Shown one piece after another: positions 15,075 to 23,555 of a stretch of DNA of 64,000 nucleotides. Origin of the DNA: Cytobacillus sp. FSL H8-0458 (lineage in GTDB: Bacteria; Bacillota; Bacilli; Bacillales; Cytobacillaceae); NCBI RefSeq assembly GCF_038002165.1, contig NZ_JBBOBR010000001.1, positions 682,001-746,000 of the forward strand. The letters are read 5' to 3'. Below the pieces are notes generated by a model, which ran no database searches, was not told the origin of the DNA, and saw only the letters and a list, made by a program, of their open reading frames with translations. The position numbers and the translations under genes were made by a program. Each line of letters opens with the position of its first letter. Within the stretch, counting starts at the first letter, position 1.

Positions 15075-18000
15075 ATGGAAATGGCCGACACGATTTTGCA
15101 ACCAGGATTGCAGCAAACTGAATTAATAAATAGAATAACTGCTATATATACATTTGCCCAGAAAAATGGAGATGCCGAGACAGCCCAAAGAGCTAAGGAT
15201 CTCGTGATAAAGCTAAGGAACCAGGAATTTGCCATCGCTTTTTGCGGTCATTTTTCTGCCGGAAAATCAAGTATGATAAACAGGCTGGCAGGCGAAGATC
15301 TTCTTCCTTCCTCGCCAATTCCAACCAGTGCCAACCTGGTCAAAGTCAAATCAGGTGAGGAGGATTATGCAAAAGTAATTTTTAAGGAAGGAAAGCCAAG
15401 GCTTTATCCTGCTCCATATGATTACGGACAGGTAAAATCCTATTGCAAAGATGGCGATTCTATCCATTCCATTGAAATAAGTCATTCCGCCGCCAGCTTG
15501 CCAAAGAAGGCAGTGATTATGGATACACCCGGAATAGATTCCACTGATGATGCGCATAGGATTGCTACTGAATCTGCTCTTCATTTGGCTGATCTCATTT
15601 TTTATGTAATGGATTACAACCATGTCCAGTCAGAATTAAATTTTCTTTTTACTAAAGAACTGACGGCAGCAGGAAAAGATGTTTATCTTGTTATCAATCA
15701 AATTGATAAACATCGAGAAGAAGAACTCAGCTTTGAGCAATTCAAAAAAAGTGTAAAGGATTCATTTGCATCCTGGGGAGTAAGGCCTGCCCGGATTTTT
15801 TACACCACATTAAAAGACGAAAACCATCAGGCAAACGATTTTAAGGAACTTCAGAGCTTTATTAACAGCAGCATTGCTGATCGAGAAGAACTTTTGCCTC
15901 AGTCTGTTTTTAATTCTTTGAAGAAATTAACAGAGGACCATCTAGAGTTTTTAAGAGACTCTCATGCAGCTGAAAAAGCTGACTGGGAAGAAAAACTGTC
16001 AGAACTTGATCAGGATGACAGGGAGCAGCTTCCCGGCAGACTGGAAGACCTGGAGAACCAGTTAAATAAGCTGAATTCTTCCTTACATGAAGCTGATATA
16101 GAGGTAACCGATAAATTAGATGAGATTTTGAAAAATGCCTATTTAATGCCTTTCCAAACGAGGGAACTGGCTGAATCATATCTTGAATCGTGCCAGCCTT
16201 CCTTTAAGATTGGCCTGTTTTTCAGCAAACAAAAAACGGAGCAGGAAAGGTCATTGAGGCTTGACCGCTTCTATGAGGATTTATCAGAAAACATTAAATC
16301 TCAGCTGGAGTGGCATATAAAGGAGCTGTTTTTACAGCAGTTCAAGAAGCATAGTATCCATGATTCTGAAAAACTTGCACAAGTTCAGAGCTTCAAGCTT
16401 GCCTTTAAACCAGCTGTTTTAGCTGAAACTGTAAAATCCGGGGCAATGGTTTCAGGTGACTATGTTCTGCAGTATACAAACGACACAGCAGAGGCCGTAA
16501 AGAGAATTGCCAAAAAGAACTCAGCTTCTTTAAAGAGTGCACTATTAGAAGCACTTGAAGAAAATAACAGCCAGGAGCAAACTGCGCTGGTCAATGAAAT
16601 TCGCACCCTTAATGCTTACGCTGAAGCACTAAATGCGGTCATGGCCATCAATGAAAAAGTTAGTAAGGCATCAGCGGGAATGAAAGTCTATTTAACTGGT
16701 GAATTTAATACTCATGAGTTTCAGGAAAAAGCCCAGATGCTTGCAGCAGAAGAAGTTGATGAAGCTGAAGTTGTTTTCCTGAATGAAGATAAAGCTGAGA
16801 AAGAACAGGCAACCCGGAAATCTGAACAGTCACCTGGTGAAGAGCCTGAAAAGGAAGCGGTTTCTGCAGTTGCAGTACAGCCTGTTATTGAAAAGCTTCG
16901 ATATACTGCTAATGCAGTAAAGGAGCTCCCGGGCTTCAGAAAGCTTGCAGCTGATTTGGCAGATAAAGCATCAAGGCTTGAGAGCAAAGAATTCACTGTT
17001 GCCCTTTTTGGTGCATTTAGTGCAGGGAAGTCTTCCTTTGCCAACGCTTTGATCGGGAATAAGCTTCTTCCTGTTTCACCGAATCCGACGACGGCTGCTA
17101 TCAATAAGATTAAGCCTGTTACAGATGAAAATAAACATGGAACCGTTCTTGTTAAAGTTAAAGATTCACCTACACTTTTAAATGATATAAATCATTCCTT
17201 AAAGGTGTTTGATTATTCAGCAGGAAACTTCGATGATGCTGCAGCCGCAATTAAGAAGATCACTGGGGAAAACCAGGATTTTGATGCGAGTGAAAAGACA
17301 CACTTTGCATTTCTTAATGCATTTATGAAAGGGTACAATTTCTTCACAGATAAGCTGGGGAAAATCATTAAAGCTGACCTGGATGAGTTTGGGGATTATG
17401 TTGCCAATGAAGAAAAATCATGCTTTGTTGAAACGATTGAAGTTTACTTTGACTGTGAACTGACAAGGCAGGGAATTACCCTGGTTGACACACCCGGCGC
17501 TGATTCGATTAATGCGAGGCATACCGGGGTTGCATTTGAATATATTAAAAACTCGGATGCTATCCTTTTTGTCACTTATTATAATCATGCCTTCTCAAAA
17601 GCGGATAGAGAGTTTCTTATCCAGCTGGGGAGGGTTAAGGATACCTTCTCCCTTGATAAGATGTTCTTTATTGTCAATGCCATTGACCTTGCCAATAATG
17701 AGGAGGAAAAAGATTCGGTGCTCCAGTACGTTGAAGAACAGCTGGTGCAATACGGAATCCGCCGTCCTAATTTGTCTGGCATTTCAAGCCTTCAAGCTCT
17801 GGCAGAGAAGCTGGATAGCAGCAAAGAGGAAGTATCCAATATCAGTTCATTTGAAAAAAGCTTTTACGCCTTTATTAATCAGGATCTGCTGAATATTTCC
17901 ATTTCATCAGCAGAAACAGAGTGGAGGCGCCTATTAGCCCAGCTGAGGTCTTATATTTCTTCCTCACAGGAAAATAAAGAAGTACGGATCGAAAAGCTCA

Positions 18001-18746
18001 AACAGCTTGAGAAAGAACATAAGGATATTACTGCGATTATCAGCGGACAAAAACCTGAACTGCTTTCCCAAAGGCTTGAACAGGAAACAGATGAGCTCGT
18101 CTTTTACATCAAACAGAGGGTATTTCTTCGTTTCTATGATTTTGTGAAGGAGGCCTTCAATCCATCAGTTCTGAAAGATGACGGCAGGAATTTAAAGAAA
18201 ATGCTTAAGTTGGCCTTGGACGAATTCCTTGGAAGCTTTGGATTTGATTTTGCCCAGGAGCTTCGTGCAACAACATTAAGGCTTGAATCCTATATATCCA
18301 AATTGATCGCTCAGCAGCAGGAGACTATTTCGAAAAAAGCCTCCAATGTAAACAGTGATTTGACTTTTAGCACATATGAGCCGTTAAAAATGGAAAGTAT
18401 TGAATTTGAATCAGCATTTTCCAATGAAGACCCGAACCAATTTAAAAAAGCTTTGTCCTACTTTAAAAATCCAAAAGCATTTTTTGAAAAAAATGAGCGC
18501 AAGCAATTAGCTGATGAACTGGAGAAGAACCTGCAGGAACCTGCAGACCGTTATCTGCAGGCTGAAAGCAGCAGGCTGAAATTCCATTACAGCAGCCAGC
18601 TGATGACTGAATTCGAGCGGCTGCTCAATTCGCTGATTGAACAGAACAACGAATATTATGAAGGAATTACGGCTGCTTTAAAAGATGATTTCCCAATTGA
18701 AGAGCTGAAAGAAATTGAGAGGAATATTGCACAGTACGAAAATTAA
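15075..18746 (+). CDS. dynA: Two-headed bacterial dynamin DynA
   Basis: The product has 1,223 residues and contains two dynamin-like GTPase modules in tandem. The first has P-loop 'GHFSAGKSS' (about residue 58), switch 'DTPGIDS' and G4 'NQIDKH'; the second has 'GAFSAGKSS' (about residue 646), 'DTPGADS' and 'NAIDLA'. Each is followed by long helical stalk segments. DynA (YpbR) of B. subtilis tethers and fuses membranes and helps cells survive phage and membrane-damaging antibiotics. Length and synteny agree with it (about 1,190 residues there). The ribosome binding site is AAGGGG. The next gene starts 24 nt after the stop. Confidence 0.96.
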   Translation: MEMADTILQPGLQQTELINRITAIYTFAQKNGDAETAQRAKDLVIKLRNQEFAIAFCGHFSAGKSSMINRLAGEDLLPSSPIPTSANLVKVKSGEEDYAKVIFKEGKPRLYPAPYDYGQVKSYCKDGDSIHSIEISHSAASLPKKAVIMDTPGIDSTDDAHRIATESALHLADLIFYVMDYNHVQSELNFLFTKELTAAGKDVYLVINQIDKHREEELSFEQFKKSVKDSFASWGVRPARIFYTTLKDENHQANDFKELQSFINSSIADREELLPQSVFNSLKKLTEDHLEFLRDSHAAEKADWEEKLSELDQDDREQLPGRLEDLENQLNKLNSSLHEADIEVTDKLDEILKNAYLMPFQTRELAESYLESCQPSFKIGLFFSKQKTEQERSLRLDRFYEDLSENIKSQLEWHIKELFLQQFKKHSIHDSEKLAQVQSFKLAFKPAVLAETVKSGAMVSGDYVLQYTNDTAEAVKRIAKKNSASLKSALLEALEENNSQEQTALVNEIRTLNAYAEALNAVMAINEKVSKASAGMKVYLTGEFNTHEFQEKAQMLAAEEVDEAEVVFLNEDKAEKEQATRKSEQSPGEEPEKEAVSAVAVQPVIEKLRYTANAVKELPGFRKLAADLADKASRLESKEFTVALFGAFSAGKSSFANALIGNKLLPVSPNPTTAAINKIKPVTDENKHGTVLVKVKDSPTLLNDINHSLKVFDYSAGNFDDAAAAIKKITGENQDFDASEKTHFAFLNAFMKGYNFFTDKLGKIIKADLDEFGDYVANEEKSCFVETIEVYFDCELTRQGITLVDTPGADSINARHTGVAFEYIKNSDAILFVTYYNHAFSKADREFLIQLGRVKDTFSLDKMFFIVNAIDLANNEEEKDSVLQYVEEQLVQYGIRRPNLSGISSLQALAEKLDSSKEEVSNISSFEKSFYAFINQDLLNISISSAETEWRRLLAQLRSYISSSQENKEVRIEKLKQLEKEHKDITAIISGQKPELLSQRLEQETDELVFYIKQRVFLRFYDFVKEAFNPSVLKDDGRNLKKMLKLALDEFLGSFGFDFAQELRATTLRLESYISKLIAQQQETISKKASNVNSDLTFSTYEPLKMESIEFESAFSNEDPNQFKKALSYFKNPKAFFEKNERKQLADELEKNLQEPADRYLQAESSRLKFHYSSQLMTEFERLLNSLIEQNNEYYEGITAALKDDFPIEELKEIERNIAQYEN

Positions 18747-18770
18747 CTGGGAAAGGTTGCTGCTTTTCAC

Positions 18771-19520
18771 ATGGACAAATGGCTGTGCACAGCAGAAGAG
18801 AAATATAATATTGATATCCTTTTTGCTTGTGAAGCGGGGAGCAGGGCGTGGGGGACAGATGATGCGGATTCGGATTATGATATACGCTTCATCTTCAAAC
18901 ATAAGAATCTGAAAACATATCTTTCCCTTGAACGCGCAAAAGATGTTATCAATACAGATACCCCTTATGATGCGCACGGCTGGGATATCTTTAAAGCATT
19001 TGACCTTATGCAGAAATCCAATCCCAGTATATTTGAATGGGCATACTCCCCTATTATCTACAAGGATATGAACGGCTTTTCAGAGAGGCTGAGGAATCTT
19101 GCGGAAGAAGAGTTTTCAAGATTTAAGTTATTCCATCATTACACTCAGGCTTTTTCCCGCAATCTCGGTGAAGCTGTAAAAAATGAGGATTTTACGTTTA
19201 AGAAACAGAAGCTTCTGATTCAGGCAGTAAGGGCGTGCCTCATATCAAGGCAGCTGCTTAAGAAAAGTAATGTAAAAGGGGATTTTTTGTATACAGGTCT
19301 CTTTTGCATAAAGGAAGCGGATGAGATCACCCGTTTTTATCAGACCCTGGTTCATGCAAAACAAAGCGGGAGGATAATCGAGAAGCATTTAGCAATGCAG
19401 ATGGCGGAGAAACTGGAGTCAGAAAGGGAACGGCTCTATGCAGCAGCTGACTCAATGCCTAAAGAAAAAGGCAAGGTATCCGGATTGAATGAATGGGTCT
19501 GGGAACTGCTGAAGGTTTAA
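18771..19520 (+). CDS. YcgL-family nucleotidyltransferase (RNA-repair type)
   Basis: The product has 249 residues. The polymerase-beta signature 'EAGSRAWGTDDADSDYDIRF' at residues ~20-40 holds the GS helix and the DxD metal ligands. The remaining helical part resembles the YcgL/RlaP family, predicted nucleotidyltransferases tied to RNA repair. No RtcB, Pnkp or Hen1 partner is nearby. It begins 24 nt after dynA, and the nearest Shine-Dalgarno-like GGGAAAGG is 17 nt upstream, further than usual, so translation may depend on dynA. A short Cys-rich gene follows 29 nt after. Confidence 0.8.
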   Translation: MDKWLCTAEEKYNIDILFACEAGSRAWGTDDADSDYDIRFIFKHKNLKTYLSLERAKDVINTDTPYDAHGWDIFKAFDLMQKSNPSIFEWAYSPIIYKDMNGFSERLRNLAEEEFSRFKLFHHYTQAFSRNLGEAVKNEDFTFKKQKLLIQAVRACLISRQLLKKSNVKGDFLYTGLFCIKEADEITRFYQTLVHAKQSGRIIEKHLAMQMAEKLESERERLYAAADSMPKEKGKVSGLNEWVWELLKV

Positions 19521-19549
19521 AATCATTTCTGAGAAGAAAAGGGAGACAA

Positions 19550-19741
19550 ATGGAGAAGAATTCTTTTCATGCATGTGCAACCTGCATAAACTTCCAGTCT
19601 GAAAAACGTAAAGACGAAATGTTTTATTTTTGCAGCAGACTGGGTTATGAGACAAGGCCTGACTATCAATTTAATTGCTGGACACCAAAGGAACATATAA
19701 TACACCTGATGGAAAAGAGAAAAGGGGAGAATCTTAAATGA
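19550..19741 (+). CDS. Cysteine-rich small protein
   Basis: The product has 63 residues from ATG 19,550, with AAAGGGAGAC upstream; the longer frame from 19,493 overlaps the previous gene and lacks support. Four cysteines in 'CATCINF', 'FYFCSRLG' and 'FNCWTP' suggest a zinc-binding knot. It overlaps the sulfurtransferase gene by 4 nt (ATGA), so the two are coupled. A role linked to sulfur or metal handling is plausible from the neighbour, but no family is recognised. Confidence 0.65.
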   Translation: MEKNSFHACATCINFQSEKRKDEMFYFCSRLGYETRPDYQFNCWTPKEHIIHLMEKRKGENLK

Positions 19742-20574
19742 AGTATCTAGCAGAAAAGGAATGGGTATTATCAAAACTGGATGATCCCAATATCCGAATT
19801 GCCGATTGCCGCTTTAAACTAGGATCGCCAGATGAAGGGCGCAGCTTATATGATCATAGCCATATTCCCCATGCAGTGTATATTGATCTGGAGAAAGATC
19901 TGTCAGGTCAGGTAAGAGAACACGGAGGCCGGCATCCCCTTCCGGATCCAGCTAAACTTAAAAAAGTCCTTGAGAAATCCGGGATCAGCAGAGATACCAC
20001 AGTCATTGCCTATGACGGCGGAGAAGGGGCTTTTGCCGCAAGGTTCTGGTGGCTGCTCAGGTATTTAGGGCATGAGAAAGTTTTTGTATTGAACGGCGGA
20101 TATAAGGAATGGGCTGAAAACGATTATCCTTTGACTAAAGAAGTTCCCTGCATGAAGCGGGCGGATTTTAAAATTGATCTGCAGCCTGACATACTTGCCT
20201 CATACGGAGAAGTTAAAAGCGTTGCAGGAAAACAGGATAGCGCTGTATTAATTGACTCCAGAGAGGAAAAGAGATACCTGGGGCTGGAGGAGCCAATTGA
20301 TAAAAAAGCAGGCCATATCCCAGGAGCAATCAATAAAGTTTGGCTTGAAGCATATAAAAATGGCAGATTTAAAGATGCGGAAGAACAGGAAAATCGATTT
20401 GCAGGTATTGATAAAAACAAACCCATCATTGTTTATTGCGGCTCAGGTGTAACGGCGGCGCCTAATTTTCTGGCTTTAAAGGAAGCCGGCTATAAACATG
20501 TTAAATTATATGCCGGAAGCTTCAGCGATTGGATCTCTTATGACAGCAATAAAATAGAAACTGTTGAAAAATAG
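19738..20574 (+). CDS. Two-domain rhodanese sulfurtransferase
   Basis: The product has 278 residues, the usual length for thiosulfate or 3-mercaptopyruvate sulfurtransferases. The inactive N-terminal rhodanese domain (residues ~1-130) contains 'VIAYDGGEGAFAARFWWLL' with Asp in place of Cys, as expected. The C-terminal domain carries the catalytic loop 'VYCGSGVTA' (Cys at about 236). The CGSGVT loop is more like mercaptopyruvate than thiosulfate enzymes, but substrate choice cannot be settled from this alone. The gene is last in the dynA cluster and ends at a terminator. Confidence 0.9.
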   Translation: MKYLAEKEWVLSKLDDPNIRIADCRFKLGSPDEGRSLYDHSHIPHAVYIDLEKDLSGQVREHGGRHPLPDPAKLKKVLEKSGISRDTTVIAYDGGEGAFAARFWWLLRYLGHEKVFVLNGGYKEWAENDYPLTKEVPCMKRADFKIDLQPDILASYGEVKSVAGKQDSAVLIDSREEKRYLGLEEPIDKKAGHIPGAINKVWLEAYKNGRFKDAEEQENRFAGIDKNKPIIVYCGSGVTAAPNFLALKEAGYKHVKLYAGSFSDWISYDSNKIETVEK

Positions 20575-20576
20575 TG

Positions 20577-20604
20577 AAATCCCTTTTTGAAAAGGGATTT
20601 TTTT
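20577..20604 (+). terminator. Terminator after sulfurtransferase
   Basis: AAATCCCTTT (20,577-20,586) pairs perfectly with AAAGGGATTT (20,591-20,600), followed by further Ts. Confidence 0.9.
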
Positions 20605-20608
20605 ACTG

Positions 20609-20631
20609 TTTAAATTATTATATAATTTAAA
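20609..20631. promoter_or_regulatory. Perfect AT-only palindrome over a -10 element
   Basis: TTTAAATTAT and ATAATTTAAA form a perfect 10-bp dyad around a 3-bp centre, and the right arm contains TATAAT. It lies 34 bp before the membrane gene at 20,665, so it may be an operator as well as the promoter. Confidence 0.4.
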
Positions 20632-20664
20632 ATGTTTAATAGATTTGAAAAGCGGAGGGTAAAT

Positions 20665-21267
20665 ATGAATACTGCTGGTTATACCATAACGAAAAAACAA
20701 AAAACCGATATAACCCAAATATTGGTCACGATGGGAATCATTCTAATATTATCTGCAATATTTATTCCAATATTTTTACTTTCGCCATTTCAGGCTCAAT
20801 TTTATAGACCTGAAGGAACTTGGGTATTCGAAGCGCCAAAATCAGCTTATTTGACATTTAGCATGGGTCTGGCAGCAGTGGGTGTTTTTATCATATTGGG
20901 AGTCTGGATGAAGAGCGCCGAAAAATTCGGCTGGTTTGGAAAAGTTTTTGCAGGGGCAGGATTATTAATTTCGCTTTTGATGGCGATTTTAAGTTTTGAT
21001 TATTATCACTATATCGATAAAAATGGTGTGCATTTCAACACATTACTCAGTTTGCAGGAGAAGCATTATGAATGGTCCGAAATTCAGCAGGCTAGGCAAA
21101 CGGTTATAAATAAAATGGGTGTTATGTCAGATGCTGAATTAATTTTTACATTTAACGATGGTACTGAATATTCATTCCAGCTAAATGATAATATCCGTAA
21201 AGCGAGAATAGCGACTTATTATGAACTGGAAGAACATGAAGTGGAATTGATCAGGGAAACAGACTAA
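20665..21267 (+). CDS. Membrane protein with C-terminal PH-like region
   Basis: The product has 200 residues from ATG 20,665, behind GCGGAGGG; the frame from 20,632 overlaps that site. There are three hydrophobic helices (about residues 17-40, 66-86 and 96-112). The C-terminal ~75 residues ('YDKNGVHFNTLLSL' type, 'YEWSEIQQARQTV') look like the small beta-barrel seen in bacterial PH-like membrane proteins, where a 'W-S-E-I' stretch is common. I cannot name a family. It is a single gene between the sulfurtransferase terminator and ypcP. Confidence 0.65.
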   Translation: MNTAGYTITKKQKTDITQILVTMGIILILSAIFIPIFLLSPFQAQFYRPEGTWVFEAPKSAYLTFSMGLAAVGVFIILGVWMKSAEKFGWFGKVFAGAGLLISLLMAILSFDYYHYIDKNGVHFNTLLSLQEKHYEWSEIQQARQTVINKMGVMSDAELIFTFNDGTEYSFQLNDNIRKARIATYYELEEHEVELIRETD

Positions 21268-21346
21268 TTCTGTAAAACTTTTCAAAAGAAATGGAGAGTT
21301 TCCCATGTTATAATAGTTGTTATGATTATAATTGGGAGGCGGAGAC

Positions 21347-22237
21347 ATGAACGAGAATAGACCTTCACTGCTGCTTGTTGATGGAATGGCGCTGCTGTTC
21401 AGAGCTTATTTTGCAACGGCAATGTCCGGTCAATTTATGATAAATTCTAAAGGAATACCTACAAATGGCGTTTACGGTTTTGTAAAACACTTTTTAACAG
21501 CTGTTTCTTCCTTTAATCCGACACATGTGGCAGTATGCTGGGATATGGGCAGCAAAACCTTCCGCACGGAAATGTTTGGTGCCTATAAAGCAAACCGTCC
21601 AGAAGCTCCAATTGAATTAGTGCCTCAATTCGATCTGGTAAAAGAAGTGGTGGAAGCCTTCGATGTACCTAATATTGGCCTTGAAGGATTTGAAGCTGAT
21701 GATTGCATTGGAACCATTGCAAAAAAAGCAAGCCAGGAAGCGGAAGTGCTGATCCTTACAGGTGACCAGGATATGCTGCAGCTTCTGGATGACAATATTT
21801 CTGTCATTTTACTGCAAAAAGGCTACGGCAATTACCTTGTGCATACGACGGAGACGTTTTATGAGGAAAAAGGAATAACACCTAAGCAGATGATTGACCT
21901 GAAAGCCTTCATGGGAGATACAAGTGATAATTATCCCGGTGTAAAAGGAATTGGCGAAAAAACAGCGCTGAAGCTGCTTCAGCAATTTGAGCATATTGAA
22001 GGCGTATTGGAAAATCTGGAACAGCTCACTAAGGGACAGCGTGCCAAGATCGAACAGGATCTTGAAATGCTCCACTTGAGCAGGCAGCTGGCCGAAATAA
22101 AATGCGATGTTCCTGTTGAATGCCCTCTTGACCTGGCCCAATTCACAATGAATCGGGAAAAGGTCATCGAGAAATTCACTGAAATTGAATTCCGCGGCCT
22201 TCACAGATTTCTTGATTTTAAAAAGGAATATGCATAA
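21347..22237 (+). CDS. ypcP: 5'-3' exonuclease YpcP
   Basis: The product has 296 residues from ATG 21,347 with GGGAGGCGGAG upstream; a TTG at 21,332 is part of the same site and unlikely. It shows the FEN-family motifs: N-terminal 'LLVDGMALLFRAYFAT', 'GLEGFEADDCIGTIA', 'ILTGDQDML' and the helix-hairpin-helix 'YPGVKGIGEKTALKLL'. All acidic metal ligands appear present. It corresponds to the 5' nuclease domain of DNA polymerase I as a separate protein, acting on RNA primers and flaps. A TATAATAG -10 element is seen at 21,309. Confidence 0.95.
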   Translation: MNENRPSLLLVDGMALLFRAYFATAMSGQFMINSKGIPTNGVYGFVKHFLTAVSSFNPTHVAVCWDMGSKTFRTEMFGAYKANRPEAPIELVPQFDLVKEVVEAFDVPNIGLEGFEADDCIGTIAKKASQEAEVLILTGDQDMLQLLDDNISVILLQKGYGNYLVHTTETFYEEKGITPKQMIDLKAFMGDTSDNYPGVKGIGEKTALKLLQQFEHIEGVLENLEQLTKGQRAKIEQDLEMLHLSRQLAEIKCDVPVECPLDLAQFTMNREKVIEKFTEIEFRGLHRFLDFKKEYA

Positions 22238-22243
22238 TACGAG

Positions 22244-22269
22244 CTCCAGGCGTCTGCCTGGAGTTTTTT
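22244..22269 (+). terminator. Terminator of ypcP
   Basis: CTCCAGGC (22,244-22,251) pairs perfectly with GCCTGGAG (22,256-22,263) around a 4-nt loop and is followed by six Ts. Confidence 0.92.
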
Positions 22270-22282
22270 AAATCTTAACATC

Positions 22283-22303
22283 AAAAAAGCCGCCCATGGC
22301 GGC
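22283..22303 (-). terminator. Terminator of sspL
   Basis: GCCGCC (22,289-22,294) pairs with GGCGGC (22,298-22,303); on the minus strand six Ts follow. Confidence 0.85.
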
Positions 22304-22313
22304 CATCCAAAAA

Positions 22314-22451
22314 TTATTTAGTATTCTTCTTCTTCGCTGCATTCTCCAGCTTGCTTTTAGGCTCTTCTGCAAATTCAGCATCCTGTCCGTATCCCTGCGG
22401 GTTTACGCCGGGTGCTTTTTTCCCTCTGTTTGTATGTCCGTTTTTACTCAT
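22314..22451 (-). CDS. sspL: Small acid-soluble spore protein L
   Basis: A 45-residue frame on the minus strand starts at ATG 22,451 with GGAGGTG upstream and ends at TAA 22,314-22,316. The sequence features 'KAPGVNPQGYGQ' and ends 'SKLENAAKKKNTK', matching the SspL minor spore protein of Bacillus (42 residues in B. subtilis). Its place next to ypcP and ypdQ also agrees with B. subtilis. It shows that the organism forms spores. No sigma-G promoter could be recognised with confidence upstream. Confidence 0.85.
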   Translation of the reverse strand: MSKNGHTNRGKKAPGVNPQGYGQDAEFAEEPKSKLENAAKKKNTK

Positions 22452-22675
22452 CTGATTCACCTCCCTGAGCAGGCAATTCTTCATTTGATAAGCTTATTAT
22501 TGTTAAAGTCTTCGGGTTTTAATCATGTACAGGCAGGGTACAATTTAGCAACTGATGCGGTGAATTTTTTCTTCTGATCCGGCTTAAATTACTCCATGAT
22601 TTCCAATCCATTTAGCATTTGAAGGAGGAATAATAAAAGACTGCATACTTAACACTAAAGAAGAGGTGAGTTGTT

Positions 22676-23140
22676 ATGAATAAGGGAGTTTATATCGCTC
22701 TTTTAAGTATAGGGCTGGCACAGGGCCTGAAAATTCCGATCCACTATGTGAAAAAGGGGGAACTGCGTCCGGATTTATTTTTTCAGACAGGAGGCATGCC
22801 AAGTTCCCATTCGGCAGGCGTATCGTCTTTAACCACGTTTATTGCTTTAAAGCGGGGTGTACCAACGGTGGATTTTGCTCTATCACTGGTTTATGGCCTG
22901 ATCGTAATGTATGATGCACAGGGAATCAGGCGCCAGACAGGTGAGCTTACCTTAAAGGTAAACAGTCTGGGTGAGCTGGTTGATAAAATTCACAAAGATG
23001 AAACAGTAAAATTTGAGGAAGAAGGTCCAAAGAAGCTGAAGGAAATGCTTGGCCACCAGCCTGCTGAAGTATTAGGCGGAGCACTCCTGGGGGTATTAAC
23101 CGGAACACTTGGCTACCTTCTTACTAAAAAGAAAAAATAA
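22676..23140 (+). CDS. Divergent PAP2-family membrane protein
   Basis: The product has 154 residues and matches the YuiD-type 'divergent PAP2' family: 'GLAQGLKIP' at the start, 'GGMPSSHSAGVSSLTT' carrying the Ser-His phosphatase motif, and 'YDAQGIRRQTGELTLKVN'. Two to three transmembrane helices are visible. PAP2 enzymes remove phosphate from lipid phosphates; whether this divergent group does so is unproven. Ribosome binding site AGAGGTGAG. It is a single gene. Confidence 0.88.
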   Translation: MNKGVYIALLSIGLAQGLKIPIHYVKKGELRPDLFFQTGGMPSSHSAGVSSLTTFIALKRGVPTVDFALSLVYGLIVMYDAQGIRRQTGELTLKVNSLGELVDKIHKDETVKFEEEGPKKLKEMLGHQPAEVLGGALLGVLTGTLGYLLTKKKK

Positions 23141-23254
23141 CTGCTCACATGAGCTTACAGTGCCCCTGCTTCATGCCGAAAAAAGGTAGATAATTGTCGA
23201 AAAATCAGTTAAGATTTAAGAATACAGGAGGAGCAGGGGAAGAGGGTAAGTACA

Positions 23255-23518
23255 ATGAAGACAGTTGAAGAATATTTGCATTTTTTGCAAAGTAAAGGTT
23301 TTCAATTCAGGGAGGACGCAATTGGCTTCATTTACTTTGGCAAACATTATACCAATGCTTCTGACGAGCTGGCCAATGCAGCAATAGAACTGACATTAAA
23401 GGCACAGAAATCATTTGACGGAAGTTTCTACGTTTCTTTGCTGGAAACTTTGGTTTCAAAGAATATTACCAGCAGGCGGGAAGCAATAAAATTTGTAAAA
23501 GAAAAAGCAATCATCTAA
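23255..23518 (+). CDS. DUF6123-like small protein
   Basis: The product has 87 residues, soluble, starting 'MKTVEEYLHFLQSKGFQFRED' and containing 'FGKHYTNASDELANAAIEL' and 'SRREAIKFVKEK'. It resembles a conserved Bacillus family I recall as DUF6123; this name is from memory and should be treated as tentative. The helical layout has no catalytic motif. Ribosome binding site GGAGGAGCAGGGG lies well upstream, with GAGGG nearer. It ends at a bidirectional terminator shared with the transporter gene. Confidence 0.65.
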   Translation: MKTVEEYLHFLQSKGFQFREDAIGFIYFGKHYTNASDELANAAIELTLKAQKSFDGSFYVSLLETLVSKNITSRREAIKFVKEKAII

Positions 23519-23551
23519 AAAGGCGTGTCTATTTCGAGAACACGCCTTTTT
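23517..23551. terminator. Bidirectional terminator
   Basis: AGGCGTGT (23,521-23,528) pairs with ACACGCCT (23,540-23,547); A-runs and T-runs on both sides let it work for the converging genes on each strand. Confidence 0.88.
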
Positions 23552-23555
23552 CAAA

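Noticed and set aside
22296..22577. 93-residue plus-strand ORF
   Set aside because: It is the antisense shadow of sspL, which has a good ribosome site, family match and terminator on the other strand.
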